Assembly (NCBI RefSeq): GCF_030504985.1
Contig: NZ_JASERU010000015.1
Span: forward strand, 46,106 to 110,105
Direction: 5' to 3'
From: Fulvimonas sp. R45
GTDB lineage: Bacteria; Pseudomonadota; Gammaproteobacteria; Xanthomonadales; Rhodanobacteraceae
Length of the DNA stretch: 64,000 bases
Each line of letters opens with the position of its first letter. Positions within the stretch are counted from its first letter, which is position 1. Below the pieces are notes generated by a model. It did not search any database and was not told the origin of the DNA. It saw nothing but the letters and a program-made list of their open reading frames with translations. The translations under genes and the position numbers were made by a program. Of this stretch, positions 56,599-64,000 are shown piece after piece.

Positions 56599-58763
56599 CG
56601 GCCACCATCCTCGCCGCCACTCTGGCCACCTCGCCCGCCATCCAGGCCAGCCAGCTCGACTGGCACGGCCAGCAGGCCCGCATCAGTGCGAATGCCGACG
56701 GCAGCTACGTGCTGCACTCGCCCGCGGGCGAACGCCGCATTCCCGCGCCGCCCGCCACCGTGCGCACCGCCAGCCCGCTGTTCGACGGTCTGTTCGCGAT
56801 GGCGCAGGACGACCTGAAGCTCGACTCGGTCGAATCGATCAAGGACGGAGCCTTCGACCACGGCCAGGCGATGCCGTGCCATTGCTTCGAGACCGGCCAG
56901 AACTGGCACTACGTGTGGACGCGCGACCTGTCCTACTCGGTCGACCTCGGCCTGTGGCGCTTCGACCCCGCGCGCTCGCGCAACGGGCTCGAATTCAAGC
57001 TTTCCGGCGTGCGCGCCAGCGACGTGCCGCACGGCCTCTATCCCATGCAGGACACCGGTTCCGGCGGCAGCTGGCCGATCAGCACCGACCGCATCGTGTG
57101 GTTCCTCGCCGCGCGCCACCTGCTCGACGACAAGGCCTTCGCCGACCGGGTGTGGCAGGCGCTGAACGACACCCTGGCGCAGGACCGCCAGTACATCTTC
57201 GACCCGCGGCTCGGCCTGTACCGCGGCGAGACCTCGTTCCTCGACTGGCGCCAGCAGACCTACCCCGGGTGGACGGCGGACGACGTGGTCTACATCGCGC
57301 AGTCGTTCGCGCTGTCCACCAACGTGCTGCAGTACGAGGCGCTGCGCCTCGCCGCGCGGATGGCCGAACAGCGCCACGATGCCCGCGCCGCCACCTACGG
57401 CAGGCAGGCCGAGGCGCTGAAGCAGGCGATCAACGCCCGCTTCTGGCGCGCCGACCGCGGCATGTACATGAGCTACCTCGGCGGCGATGGCCAGCCGGTG
57501 GAGGCCTACGACCTGCTCGGCCTGTCGCTGGCGGTGACCAGCGGCGTGGCCGACGCCGGACGCGCGAAGTCGTCGCTGGCGCACTACCCGGCCTGGCCCG
57601 CCGGCAGCCCGGTGATCTGGCCCGAGCGCGCCGACCAGCCGATCTACCACAACCGCGCGATCTGGCCCTTCGTCAGCGCCTACGCGCTGCGCGCCGCGCG
57701 GATCACGCGGCAGCCGGCACGCATCGCGCACGAGCTGCAGTCGCTGCTGCGCGGCGCCGCGCTGGCCGGCTCGAACATGGAGAACTACGAGCTCGCCACG
57801 CAGGCCACCCACGTCGACGACGGCAAGCTCAGCGGCCCGGTGGTGGATTCGCCGCGCCAGCTGTGGTCGGTGGCCGGCTACCTCGACATGGTCACCGAAG
57901 GCGTGTTCGGGCTGGAGGACGACGGCCGCGTGAAACCCGAGCTGCCGGCTTCGCTGGTGCCGCTGCTGTTCGGCACGCACGACCGCATCCGCCTGCAGCT
58001 GCCGAAGCGGCGCATCACCCTGGTGCGCCCAGCCACGCTGGACGGCAACCTGCTGGTGGCCGGCGCCACCGCGCGGCACGGCGACGAGACGGTGGTGACG
58101 CTGAAGGCGATCCGCGTGCCGGACGCGCCGCTGCGCACCGACGCGCCGACCTACGCACCGCCCACGCCCGCCGCGCCCGCGGTGACGCGCGACGGCGCGC
58201 ACTGGAAGGTCCAGGGCGACGGCGTGCTGTACGTCGACGGCCATCGCCATGGCCCGATCCACGGCACGCTGAGCCTGCCGTGGTCGCCCGCGCAGCGCTG
58301 CCTCAGCCTCACCCGGGTCGGCCAGGACGGCGTGGAATCCCTGCCCAGCCCGGCCACCTGCGTGGGCGACGTGGCGCAGCGGCAGGGCGACTGGCCGCGC
58401 ACATGGACGGCGCCGTCCAGCGGCCGTTTCCGCGCCTGGCTGGACTACGCCAACGACCATGGCTCGATCGAAACCGGCGTCACCGCCGCGGTGAAGCGGT
58501 TGCGGGTGGACTGCGCCGGCAGCGCGCCGCAGGAGGCGATCCTGGTGATGCCGCACAGCGTGCGCCGACAGGATTCCACCACCGGCACGTTCGCCGCGCA
58601 GGCCGGCGCGCGCTGCACCTTCGCGCTGGAGCAGGGCTTCAACATGAGCGACCTCGCCCATTTCGCCCACTACACCAGCGGCGTGGGCGGCAGCGGCGGG
58701 CCGCTGAACGAGGCGGACATCGGCGCCCTGCACCTCGCCCCGCTGCCGCCGGCCTCCCCGTGA
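56592..58763 (+). CDS. Exported six-hairpin glycosidase-like protein
   Basis: 723 residues from the ATG at 56592; the open frame extends upstream into a repeat without a convincing start. A short signal (LTATILAATLATSPAIQA) is followed by an (alpha/alpha)6-type domain, with WTRDLSYSVDLGL, DTGSGGSWPISTDR, YPGWTADDVVYIAQS and AIWPFVSAYALRAAR as landmarks, then a C-terminal beta region. The fold is shared with GH15/GH63/GH78-type enzymes and debranching proteins; I cannot fix the family. As the last gene of the starch locus it is probably an alpha-glucan hydrolase. The N-terminus is uncertain, see the leader entry. Confidence 0.75.
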   Translation: MLTATILAATLATSPAIQASQLDWHGQQARISANADGSYVLHSPAGERRIPAPPATVRTASPLFDGLFAMAQDDLKLDSVESIKDGAFDHGQAMPCHCFETGQNWHYVWTRDLSYSVDLGLWRFDPARSRNGLEFKLSGVRASDVPHGLYPMQDTGSGGSWPISTDRIVWFLAARHLLDDKAFADRVWQALNDTLAQDRQYIFDPRLGLYRGETSFLDWRQQTYPGWTADDVVYIAQSFALSTNVLQYEALRLAARMAEQRHDARAATYGRQAEALKQAINARFWRADRGMYMSYLGGDGQPVEAYDLLGLSLAVTSGVADAGRAKSSLAHYPAWPAGSPVIWPERADQPIYHNRAIWPFVSAYALRAARITRQPARIAHELQSLLRGAALAGSNMENYELATQATHVDDGKLSGPVVDSPRQLWSVAGYLDMVTEGVFGLEDDGRVKPELPASLVPLLFGTHDRIRLQLPKRRITLVRPATLDGNLLVAGATARHGDETVVTLKAIRVPDAPLRTDAPTYAPPTPAAPAVTRDGAHWKVQGDGVLYVDGHRHGPIHGTLSLPWSPAQRCLSLTRVGQDGVESLPSPATCVGDVAQRQGDWPRTWTAPSSGRFRAWLDYANDHGSIETGVTAAVKRLRVDCAGSAPQEAILVMPHSVRRQDSTTGTFAAQAGARCTFALEQGFNMSDLAHFAHYTSGVGGSGGPLNEADIGALHLAPLPPASP

Positions 58764-58896
58764 CGGCATGCCGCCCGGCCGCCGCCGCGGCCGGGCGGCC
58801 CCGCGGCGGCGGCGGCTGAACGGGGCGCCGCACCGGTTGCGCCGCCACCGGCTTTTGCCGCACATTGGCCGCTCGGGGTGGGGAACGCGGGTGGAC

Positions 58897-59469
58897 ATGG
58901 GCGGTAGCCAAGACAACGCATCGTTCGCGCCGCTGGCGGTCCCGGCGGCGGATGCGCGCGACAGCGCCTTCGACGCCTTCGTGCGCGCCCAGCGCCGCCC
59001 GCTGCTGCAGTTCCTGCGCTCGCGCACGGCCACCGAGCAGGACGCCGAGGATGTCCTGCAGGAGAGCCTGGCCCGGCTGCTGCGCTACCGCGACCAGGAA
59101 TCGCCCGAGGGCTGGAAGGCCCTGCTCTACCGCATCGCCGCCAACGTCGCCTGCGACCAGCACCGTGCCGCCGCCAGCCGGCGCAGCGGCGACCACGTGC
59201 CGCTGGACGACCTGCCGCTGGTCACCGACGAGCACACGCCCGAGCAGCGCGCCGTCTACGACGAGCAGGTGGCGCGCCTCACCCGGGCGATCCTGGCCCT
59301 GCCGCCCAAGGTCCAGCGGGTCTACCTGCTCAAGCGCATGCAGGGGCTCAGCCGGGCCCAGATCGCCGCGCAGTGCGGCATTTCGGTGAAAATGGTGGAA
59401 AAGCGCATCGCCACCGCCATGGCCAGGCTGCGAAGCATGGTAGGCGATTCCTTCTCGGATACGTTCTAA
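58897..59469 (+). CDS. ECF sigma factor, FecI type
   Basis: 190 residues from the ATG at 58897. A GTG at 58891 is equally possible, and GGGGTGGGGA lies upstream of both. Sigma region 2 is visible in QDAEDVLQESLARLLRY and region 4 in GLSRAQIAAQCGISVKMVEKRIATAMARLR, cited by SRAQIAAQCGISVKMVEKRI. Directly followed by a FecR-like gene and a signalling TonB receptor, so it is the sigma factor of a surface-signalling system. Confidence 0.9.
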   Translation: MGGSQDNASFAPLAVPAADARDSAFDAFVRAQRRPLLQFLRSRTATEQDAEDVLQESLARLLRYRDQESPEGWKALLYRIAANVACDQHRAAASRRSGDHVPLDDLPLVTDEHTPEQRAVYDEQVARLTRAILALPPKVQRVYLLKRMQGLSRAQIAAQCGISVKMVEKRIATAMARLRSMVGDSFSDTF

Positions 59470-59474
59470 CCGGC

Positions 59475-60518
59475 ATGAACACGGGGATTCCATCGAAAAC
59501 CACCGCGAGCGGCCGCCCCGGCGACGCCGAGCTCTGGTTCGCGCGCATGCTCGAGCCGGATTGCTCCGCGGACGAACGCGCCGCCTTCGCGCGCTGGCGC
59601 GACGCCGACCCGGCCCATGCCGCGGCCTGGCACGAACTGGACCGCCTGTGGCGGCAGGGCGCCGACGCCGTGCGCCACCCGGACGTGGTGGCCGCCTGGC
59701 GCGCGCTGCATGCCGCGCCTCCCGTCCCCTGGTACCGGCGCCTCTCCTTCCTGCTGCCGACGGCCGCCATGGCCGCCGCCGCCGCGCTGGCGGTACTGGT
59801 GCTGCTGCCGCGCGCGCACCGGGCCGGAATGCCCGTCGAGGGCACCGCCTACCAGACCGCCACCGGCCAGCAGCGCCGCATCCAGCTCGCCGACGGCACC
59901 GCCGTGGTGCTGGACGCGCGGTCCAGCCTGCGGGTGAGCTACGACGACCACCAGCGCCGCGTCGACCTGCTGCACGGCCGCGCCCAGTTCGCGGTGCACC
60001 ATGACCCACAGCGCCCCTTCGTGGTGCATGCCGGCAACGGCACCGTCACCGACGTCGGCACCGTGTTCCAGGTACGCACCAGCGCCGACTGCACCGGCGT
60101 GACCCTGCTCGAGGGCGCGGTCGACATCACCACCGCCGCCCCCGACCACGCCACCCGGCACGCGTCGCTGAGCCACGGCGGGCGGGAAATCTGGTTCGGT
60201 CGCGACGGCCGCATCTCGCCGCCGCAGCCGGCCGACCTGCAGGCCGCGGAAGGCTGGATGCAGGGCAAGCTGTTCGTGCACGATTGGCGCCTGTCCGAGC
60301 TGCTGGACGAAATGAACCGCTACAACCACCTGCAGGTGGCCATCGGTGATCCGTCGCTGGCCGACATGCGCATCAGCGGCGTGTTCGATGCGCACGATCC
60401 GCAGACCATGCTGCAGCTGCTGCAGCGCGGCTGGCCCGTGCGTGCGCGCCACGAGGGCGACGACCGCGTGCTGCTGCTGCCGCTCGCGCAGGGGCAGGCC
60501 CCCGCGCGGGCCCGGTAA
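59475..60518 (+). CDS. FecR-family anti-sigma/sigma-regulator
   Basis: 347 residues. Cytoplasmic N-terminal part with WFARMLEPDCSADERAAFARW, a Trp-containing pattern (AAAWHELDRLWRQ) typical of FecR, one membrane helix (AAMAAAAALAVLVLLP), then a periplasmic FecR beta domain (QRRIQLADGTAVVLDARSSLRV, VGTVFQVRT) and a C-terminal STN-like part. It transmits the receptor signal to the sigma factor. It starts five bases after the sigma-factor stop. Confidence 0.9.
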   Translation: MNTGIPSKTTASGRPGDAELWFARMLEPDCSADERAAFARWRDADPAHAAAWHELDRLWRQGADAVRHPDVVAAWRALHAAPPVPWYRRLSFLLPTAAMAAAAALAVLVLLPRAHRAGMPVEGTAYQTATGQQRRIQLADGTAVVLDARSSLRVSYDDHQRRVDLLHGRAQFAVHHDPQRPFVVHAGNGTVTDVGTVFQVRTSADCTGVTLLEGAVDITTAAPDHATRHASLSHGGREIWFGRDGRISPPQPADLQAAEGWMQGKLFVHDWRLSELLDEMNRYNHLQVAIGDPSLADMRISGVFDAHDPQTMLQLLQRGWPVRARHEGDDRVLLLPLAQGQAPARAR

Positions 60519-60734
60519 GAGCCTGCAATCCCGGCGCCTCCCGAAGCATGTGCCGGGAGCGCCACGCGGCGTTCGCCCCCGCCGTCGTTCCAGCACGGGC
60601 ATCCCGCCCCGGCCGGATGCGACCAGCGCAGCGCCCGGCCCACCGGCCGCCAGTTCACCGTCCGTCCCGCCGGGCAGGCGCCATGGCGGAAATGCCACGC
60701 AAGCCGGCAATGAACTGGCGGTTCAGCCTTATGA

Positions 60735-60749
60735 TGTCCCGACGGGACA
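60735..60749. promoter_or_regulatory. Perfect 15-bp palindrome upstream of the STN receptor
   Basis: TGTCCCGACGGGACA (7-bp arms, central A) lies in the 306-bp gap between the fecR-like gene and the receptor, 76 bp before the receptor start. It could be an operator, but binding factor is unknown. The rest of that gap shows no further signal I can support. Confidence 0.4.
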
Positions 60750-60824
60750 CGAAGCCGGGCCTGCCCGGCACGCATGCAGGGCATCGCTCCCGCTGCGGTG
60801 CACCGGGGGAGACACAGGAGCCGC

Positions 60825-63800
60825 ATGCCGCCGAAGCGCGCGAGAACCAGAAAGCCATGGCCGTCGGCCATGCTTGCGGCATGCCTGCTCGCCGCCGCGT
60901 CGCCGGCGGCGGCCGGGCCGCGGGCCGTGACGGCCACCGCCGGGCCGGCGACGCATCATGTCTACGCGATCCCGCCCGGCACGCTGGACCGCGCGCTGGA
61001 GACGCTGGCCGCGCAGGGCAGCGTGCAGGTGGCCTACGCGCCCGCGCTGGTGGCCGGGAAGCAGACCCGCGGCCTGAGCGGCCGCTACACCCCGAGCGAG
61101 GCGCTCGGGCGCCTGCTGGCCGGCACCGGGCTGGCCTGGCGCGCCCTGGGCGCGAGCGGCTTCGTGCTGCTGCCCGGTCCCCCGGTGCGGCCGGTGACGG
61201 TGCGCGCGATACCGCTGCGCGCATCGGCGGCAAGCGCGCCCACGCTGGCCACGGTGGCCGTCAGCGGCGCGCTGATCGGCGACGCCCGCGTGCAGACCGC
61301 CACCCCCATCTTCACCCTCACCGCGGCGCAGATCCAGGCGCGCGGCTTCGACAGCGTGGCCGACGCGCTGCGCAACACCGTGTTCGCCACCGGCTCGGTG
61401 CAGGGACCGCAGGTGTCGGGCTCGTTCACCCAGGGCGCGCAACCGATCAGCCTGTTCGGCCTGGGCCCGCAGTTCACCCTGGTCCTGGTGGACGGCAAGC
61501 CGCTGGCGCGCTTCGGCCGCCCGTACAACGGCACCACCATCGCCGCCAGCGTGGCCAACCTGCCGCTGTCGCTGGTCGACCACATCGACGTGATGGCCGG
61601 CGGCGGCTCGGCGATCTACGGTTCGCAGGCGATCGGCGGAGTGGTCAACATCGTCACCCGCTCGTCCCTGCACGGCAGCACGGTGGACCTGCGCGTGGGC
61701 CGCTACCCGGAAGGCGGCGGCGCCAGCCAGCGCATGACCTTCACCTGGGGCCGCGAGCAGGGCCGCTGGCAGGCGACCGCCGCGCTGGAGTTCGCCAACG
61801 TCGCGCCGATCTGGGGCTACCAGCGCCCGTTCACCACCGGCGCGGGTCCGCAGGGCGGCCAGCCGCCGCCCCAGGCGGTGATCCTCGACTACGGCACGCC
61901 GGCCAGCTTCGACCAGCAGCCGCAACGTTTCCTCGACCCGCCCGCCGGCTGCGACAGCAGCCTCTACGACGGCAGCACCGTACTCGCCGGCAACAGCCGC
62001 GTGGGGCATTACTGCGGCTCGCTGCGCAGCAACGCCTACCGTACCTACGGCAACCAGCAACGCAGCTACGACGGCCTGGTGAAGCTGCGCTACCTCGCCA
62101 GCGACCACCTGCGGCTGTACGCGGACGTGATGGGAAACTGGCAGGAACAACGCTGGTACACCGGCCCGACCGCCTGGAGTTCCGACAACCTGCCCGGCGG
62201 CGCCATCGAGGACGCCGCCAGCCGCCGGATCCTGTACCCGGTGCGCACCTTCGCGCCGGAAGAGGTGCCGGACGGCGCGCCGGGCCAGATGACCCGCCAG
62301 CGCGACCTGCTCTACCAGGCGGACCTGGGCGCCAACGGCCGCTTCGGCGACTCGGGCTGGACCTGGGACCTCTACCACCTGCGCAGCGGCGACCGCACAC
62401 ACGTCGAGGAACCGCTGCTGGTCACCCCGCGCGTGGACGCCTTCTTCGACACCCTGCTGGACGCCACCGGCGCCACCGACCCGGCCACCGGCCTGCAGCT
62501 GTACCGTCCCGACTACAACGCTTTCTTCCAGGGCCTGTCGCCTGCCCAGTACGCCGGTTTCGCCCAGGACGCGGACGAGGCCAGCGACACGCGCATCGAC
62601 ACCACCCGCCTCACCATGGGCAACACCGCCTGGTTCAACCTGCCCGGCGGCGGCGCCAGCTTCGCCGCGCTGGCCGAGGCGGGCGGCGAGTCATGGCACG
62701 AGCCGATCGACCCGCTGTTCACCGACCAGCTGGCGTTCGGGCACGCCGCCTCGGGCGGCGGCGGCCACCGCACGCACGCGGCCACGGCGTTCGAACTGAA
62801 CCTGCCGCTGCTCAAGCCGCTGACCCTGGACCTGTCCGGCCGCTACGACCGCTACGCCGGCGCCGGCCACACCAACCGCCGCTTCACCTACCGCCTCGGG
62901 GTGGAGTACCGCCCGCTCGACGAGCTGCTGCTGCGCGCCAACTACACCACCGCGTTCAAGGCGCCGGACCTGTCCGCGCTGTTCCTCAGCCCCTCGGGCT
63001 ACTACATCCCGGTCACCGATTACTACCGGTGCGCGCTGGCCGGCGAAACGCAGTGCGCCGACTACACCTACCAGGTGCGCGGCACCACCCTGGCCAACCC
63101 CGCGCTCAAGCCCACCGATGCCCGCAGCTGGACGCTGGGCGCCGCCTGGTCGCCCACCGGGCGGCTGGACCTCAGCCTCGACTACCTGGACATCGCCATC
63201 CGCAACGAGGAGGTGGAACAGGATGTGAACCTGCTCGCCTACGACGAGGCGCGCTGCCGGCTGGGCCAGCTCGATCCCGCCTCCGCCCGGTGCCGCGCGC
63301 TGACCGACCCGGTCGACGGCCAGGTCCGCCGCCCGATGGCCGGCGGGCCGATCGACAGCGTGGTCACCACCTACGTCAACCTGTCCAGCGAGACGGTGCA
63401 TTCGCTGTTCGCCTCGCTGCGCTACCGCTTCGCCCCCACCCGCCTGGGCAGCCTGCGCCTGGAGCTGGACTGGAACGACCTGCTCAGCCACGACTTCCGC
63501 TTCGCGGCCGGCATGCCGAAAGTACGCCAGCTCGCCGATCCCCGGTCCAGCACCGAGTTCAAGAGCATGTTCACCGGCGCGCTGGACTGGACCAGCCCGG
63601 GCGGCGCCTGGACCAGCACGCTGTACGGGCGCCGCTACGGCGCCACGCCCAACTACGCGGCCACGCTCTACGGCGCCGGCTACGCCGGCGCGGCGCGGCT
63701 GCACCCCTGGATCACCTTCAACTGGACGCTGGGCTACACGCCCACCCGCCGGCTCGCCTTCGCGCTGACGGTGGACAACCTCGCCAACACGATGCCGCCG

Positions 63801-63905
63801 CGCGACCGCACCTACGGCGCCTATCCCTACTTCAACGACGAGAACTACGACATCTACGGCCGCCAGATCCTGCTGCGGGCGCGGCTGGCCTTCGACGCGC
63901 GCTGA
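60825..63905 (+). CDS. TonB-dependent transducer with N-terminal STN signalling domain
   Basis: 1026 residues from the ATG at 60825, with AGGAG upstream. Signal peptide MLAACLLAAASPAAAG. The STN (secretin/TonB N-terminal) domain spans about residues 45-115: YAIPPGTLDRALETLAAQGS and GRYTPSEALGRLLAGTGL. Next a TonB-box/plug with TLATVAVSG, LFGLGPQFTLVLVDGKPL and IDVMAGGGSAIYGSQAIGGVVNI. The barrel ends with LLRARLAFDAR, so the C-terminal residue is not aromatic. With the sigma and FecR genes it forms a complete signalling set. The ligand is unknown, an iron chelate or a glycan. Confidence 0.9.
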   Translation: MPPKRARTRKPWPSAMLAACLLAAASPAAAGPRAVTATAGPATHHVYAIPPGTLDRALETLAAQGSVQVAYAPALVAGKQTRGLSGRYTPSEALGRLLAGTGLAWRALGASGFVLLPGPPVRPVTVRAIPLRASAASAPTLATVAVSGALIGDARVQTATPIFTLTAAQIQARGFDSVADALRNTVFATGSVQGPQVSGSFTQGAQPISLFGLGPQFTLVLVDGKPLARFGRPYNGTTIAASVANLPLSLVDHIDVMAGGGSAIYGSQAIGGVVNIVTRSSLHGSTVDLRVGRYPEGGGASQRMTFTWGREQGRWQATAALEFANVAPIWGYQRPFTTGAGPQGGQPPPQAVILDYGTPASFDQQPQRFLDPPAGCDSSLYDGSTVLAGNSRVGHYCGSLRSNAYRTYGNQQRSYDGLVKLRYLASDHLRLYADVMGNWQEQRWYTGPTAWSSDNLPGGAIEDAASRRILYPVRTFAPEEVPDGAPGQMTRQRDLLYQADLGANGRFGDSGWTWDLYHLRSGDRTHVEEPLLVTPRVDAFFDTLLDATGATDPATGLQLYRPDYNAFFQGLSPAQYAGFAQDADEASDTRIDTTRLTMGNTAWFNLPGGGASFAALAEAGGESWHEPIDPLFTDQLAFGHAASGGGGHRTHAATAFELNLPLLKPLTLDLSGRYDRYAGAGHTNRRFTYRLGVEYRPLDELLLRANYTTAFKAPDLSALFLSPSGYYIPVTDYYRCALAGETQCADYTYQVRGTTLANPALKPTDARSWTLGAAWSPTGRLDLSLDYLDIAIRNEEVEQDVNLLAYDEARCRLGQLDPASARCRALTDPVDGQVRRPMAGGPIDSVVTTYVNLSSETVHSLFASLRYRFAPTRLGSLRLELDWNDLLSHDFRFAAGMPKVRQLADPRSSTEFKSMFTGALDWTSPGGAWTSTLYGRRYGATPNYAATLYGAGYAGAARLHPWITFNWTLGYTPTRRLAFALTVDNLANTMPPRDRTYGAYPYFNDENYDIYGRQILLRARLAFDAR

Positions 63906-64000
63906 GAGCCTTATATGGACGCCTCCCGGCCTGGCAAGAGCCGCTTGGATGAGATGGAAGCCAGCGAGCAGCAGTCTTATATCCGGCCTGTGATGCAGGC

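Noticed and set aside
63906..64000. Possible start of a further gene after the last receptor
   Set aside because: Fewer than 100 bases remain, with short frames and no convincing ribosome-binding site.

Overview
The window is GC-rich (most genes strongly G/C-ending) and looks like a chromosomal stretch of a free-living gammaproteobacterium of the Xanthomonadales (Rhodanobacteraceae/Xanthomonadaceae type). The reasons are many TonB-dependent receptors next to exported glycoside hydrolases, a tryptophan-halogenase-like gene inside a starch locus, and families of short intergenic inverted repeats. This placement is inference from gene content; no rRNA, tRNA or other marker gene is present.

Layout. 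(1) 1-2.8 kb: end of iolE, then iolB and iolA (myo-inositol catabolism). (2) 3.0-16.4 kb: a run of + strand genes with a Tat-exported GH92 mannosidase, a TonB receptor, an exported PI-PLC-like phospholipase, an exported PHP-domain hydrolase, a pfkB kinase, a second GH92 mannosidase, an RpiR-type regulator and an inositol-2-dehydrogenase-like oxidoreductase. Taken with the iol genes this looks like one programme for degrading mannosylated inositol (phospho)lipids or GPI-type glycans. (3) 16.6-21.5 kb: detoxification-type genes: an MFS pump with its MarR regulator, a GFA-family protein, and an FAD monooxygenase divergent from a TetR regulator. (4) 21.7-24.3 kb: an exported GH9 enzyme with a LacI-type operator in front. 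(5) 24.3-30.1 kb: an accessory segment with a higBA toxin-antitoxin pair, two near-identical palindromes, a small hypothetical gene, and a distinctly AT-richer two-gene restriction-modification module. In that module the methylase carries an N-terminal nuclease motif and is paired with a two-domain specificity subunit (BcgI-like layout, no separate HsdR). (6) 30.1-35.9 kb: a third GH92 gene, a large hybrid histidine kinase with two different kinase modules, and a lone receiver protein. (7) 36-40.3 kb: DUF2182, DUF899, GST, an HTH regulator and a beta-propeller-like protein. (8) 40.3-58.8 kb: a malto/isomalto-oligosaccharide utilisation locus: LacI regulator, sugar-porter MFS, GH13 alpha-glucosidase, divergent TonB receptor, flavin halogenase, exported GH13, GH31, a second exported GH13, and a six-hairpin glycosidase-like protein. 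Two identical 16-bp operator-like sites lie in inverted orientation in the divergent promoter region. (9) 58.9-63.9 kb: an ECF sigma factor, a FecR-type anti-sigma factor and an STN-containing TonB receptor, a complete trans-envelope signalling set.

In the maltose locus, secreted GH13/GH31 enzymes would cut starch-like polymers, the receptor would import oligosaccharides across the outer membrane, the MFS porter would move sugars into the cytoplasm, and the cytoplasmic GH13 would finish hydrolysis, under LacI control. In the inositol/mannose locus, GH92 enzymes would trim alpha-mannose, the PI-PLC-like enzyme would release inositol phosphate, and the RpiR/Iol genes would handle inositol. Many non-coding gaps hold hairpin-forming repeats of at least four families. 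No CRISPR array, RNA gene, transposase or integrase was seen.
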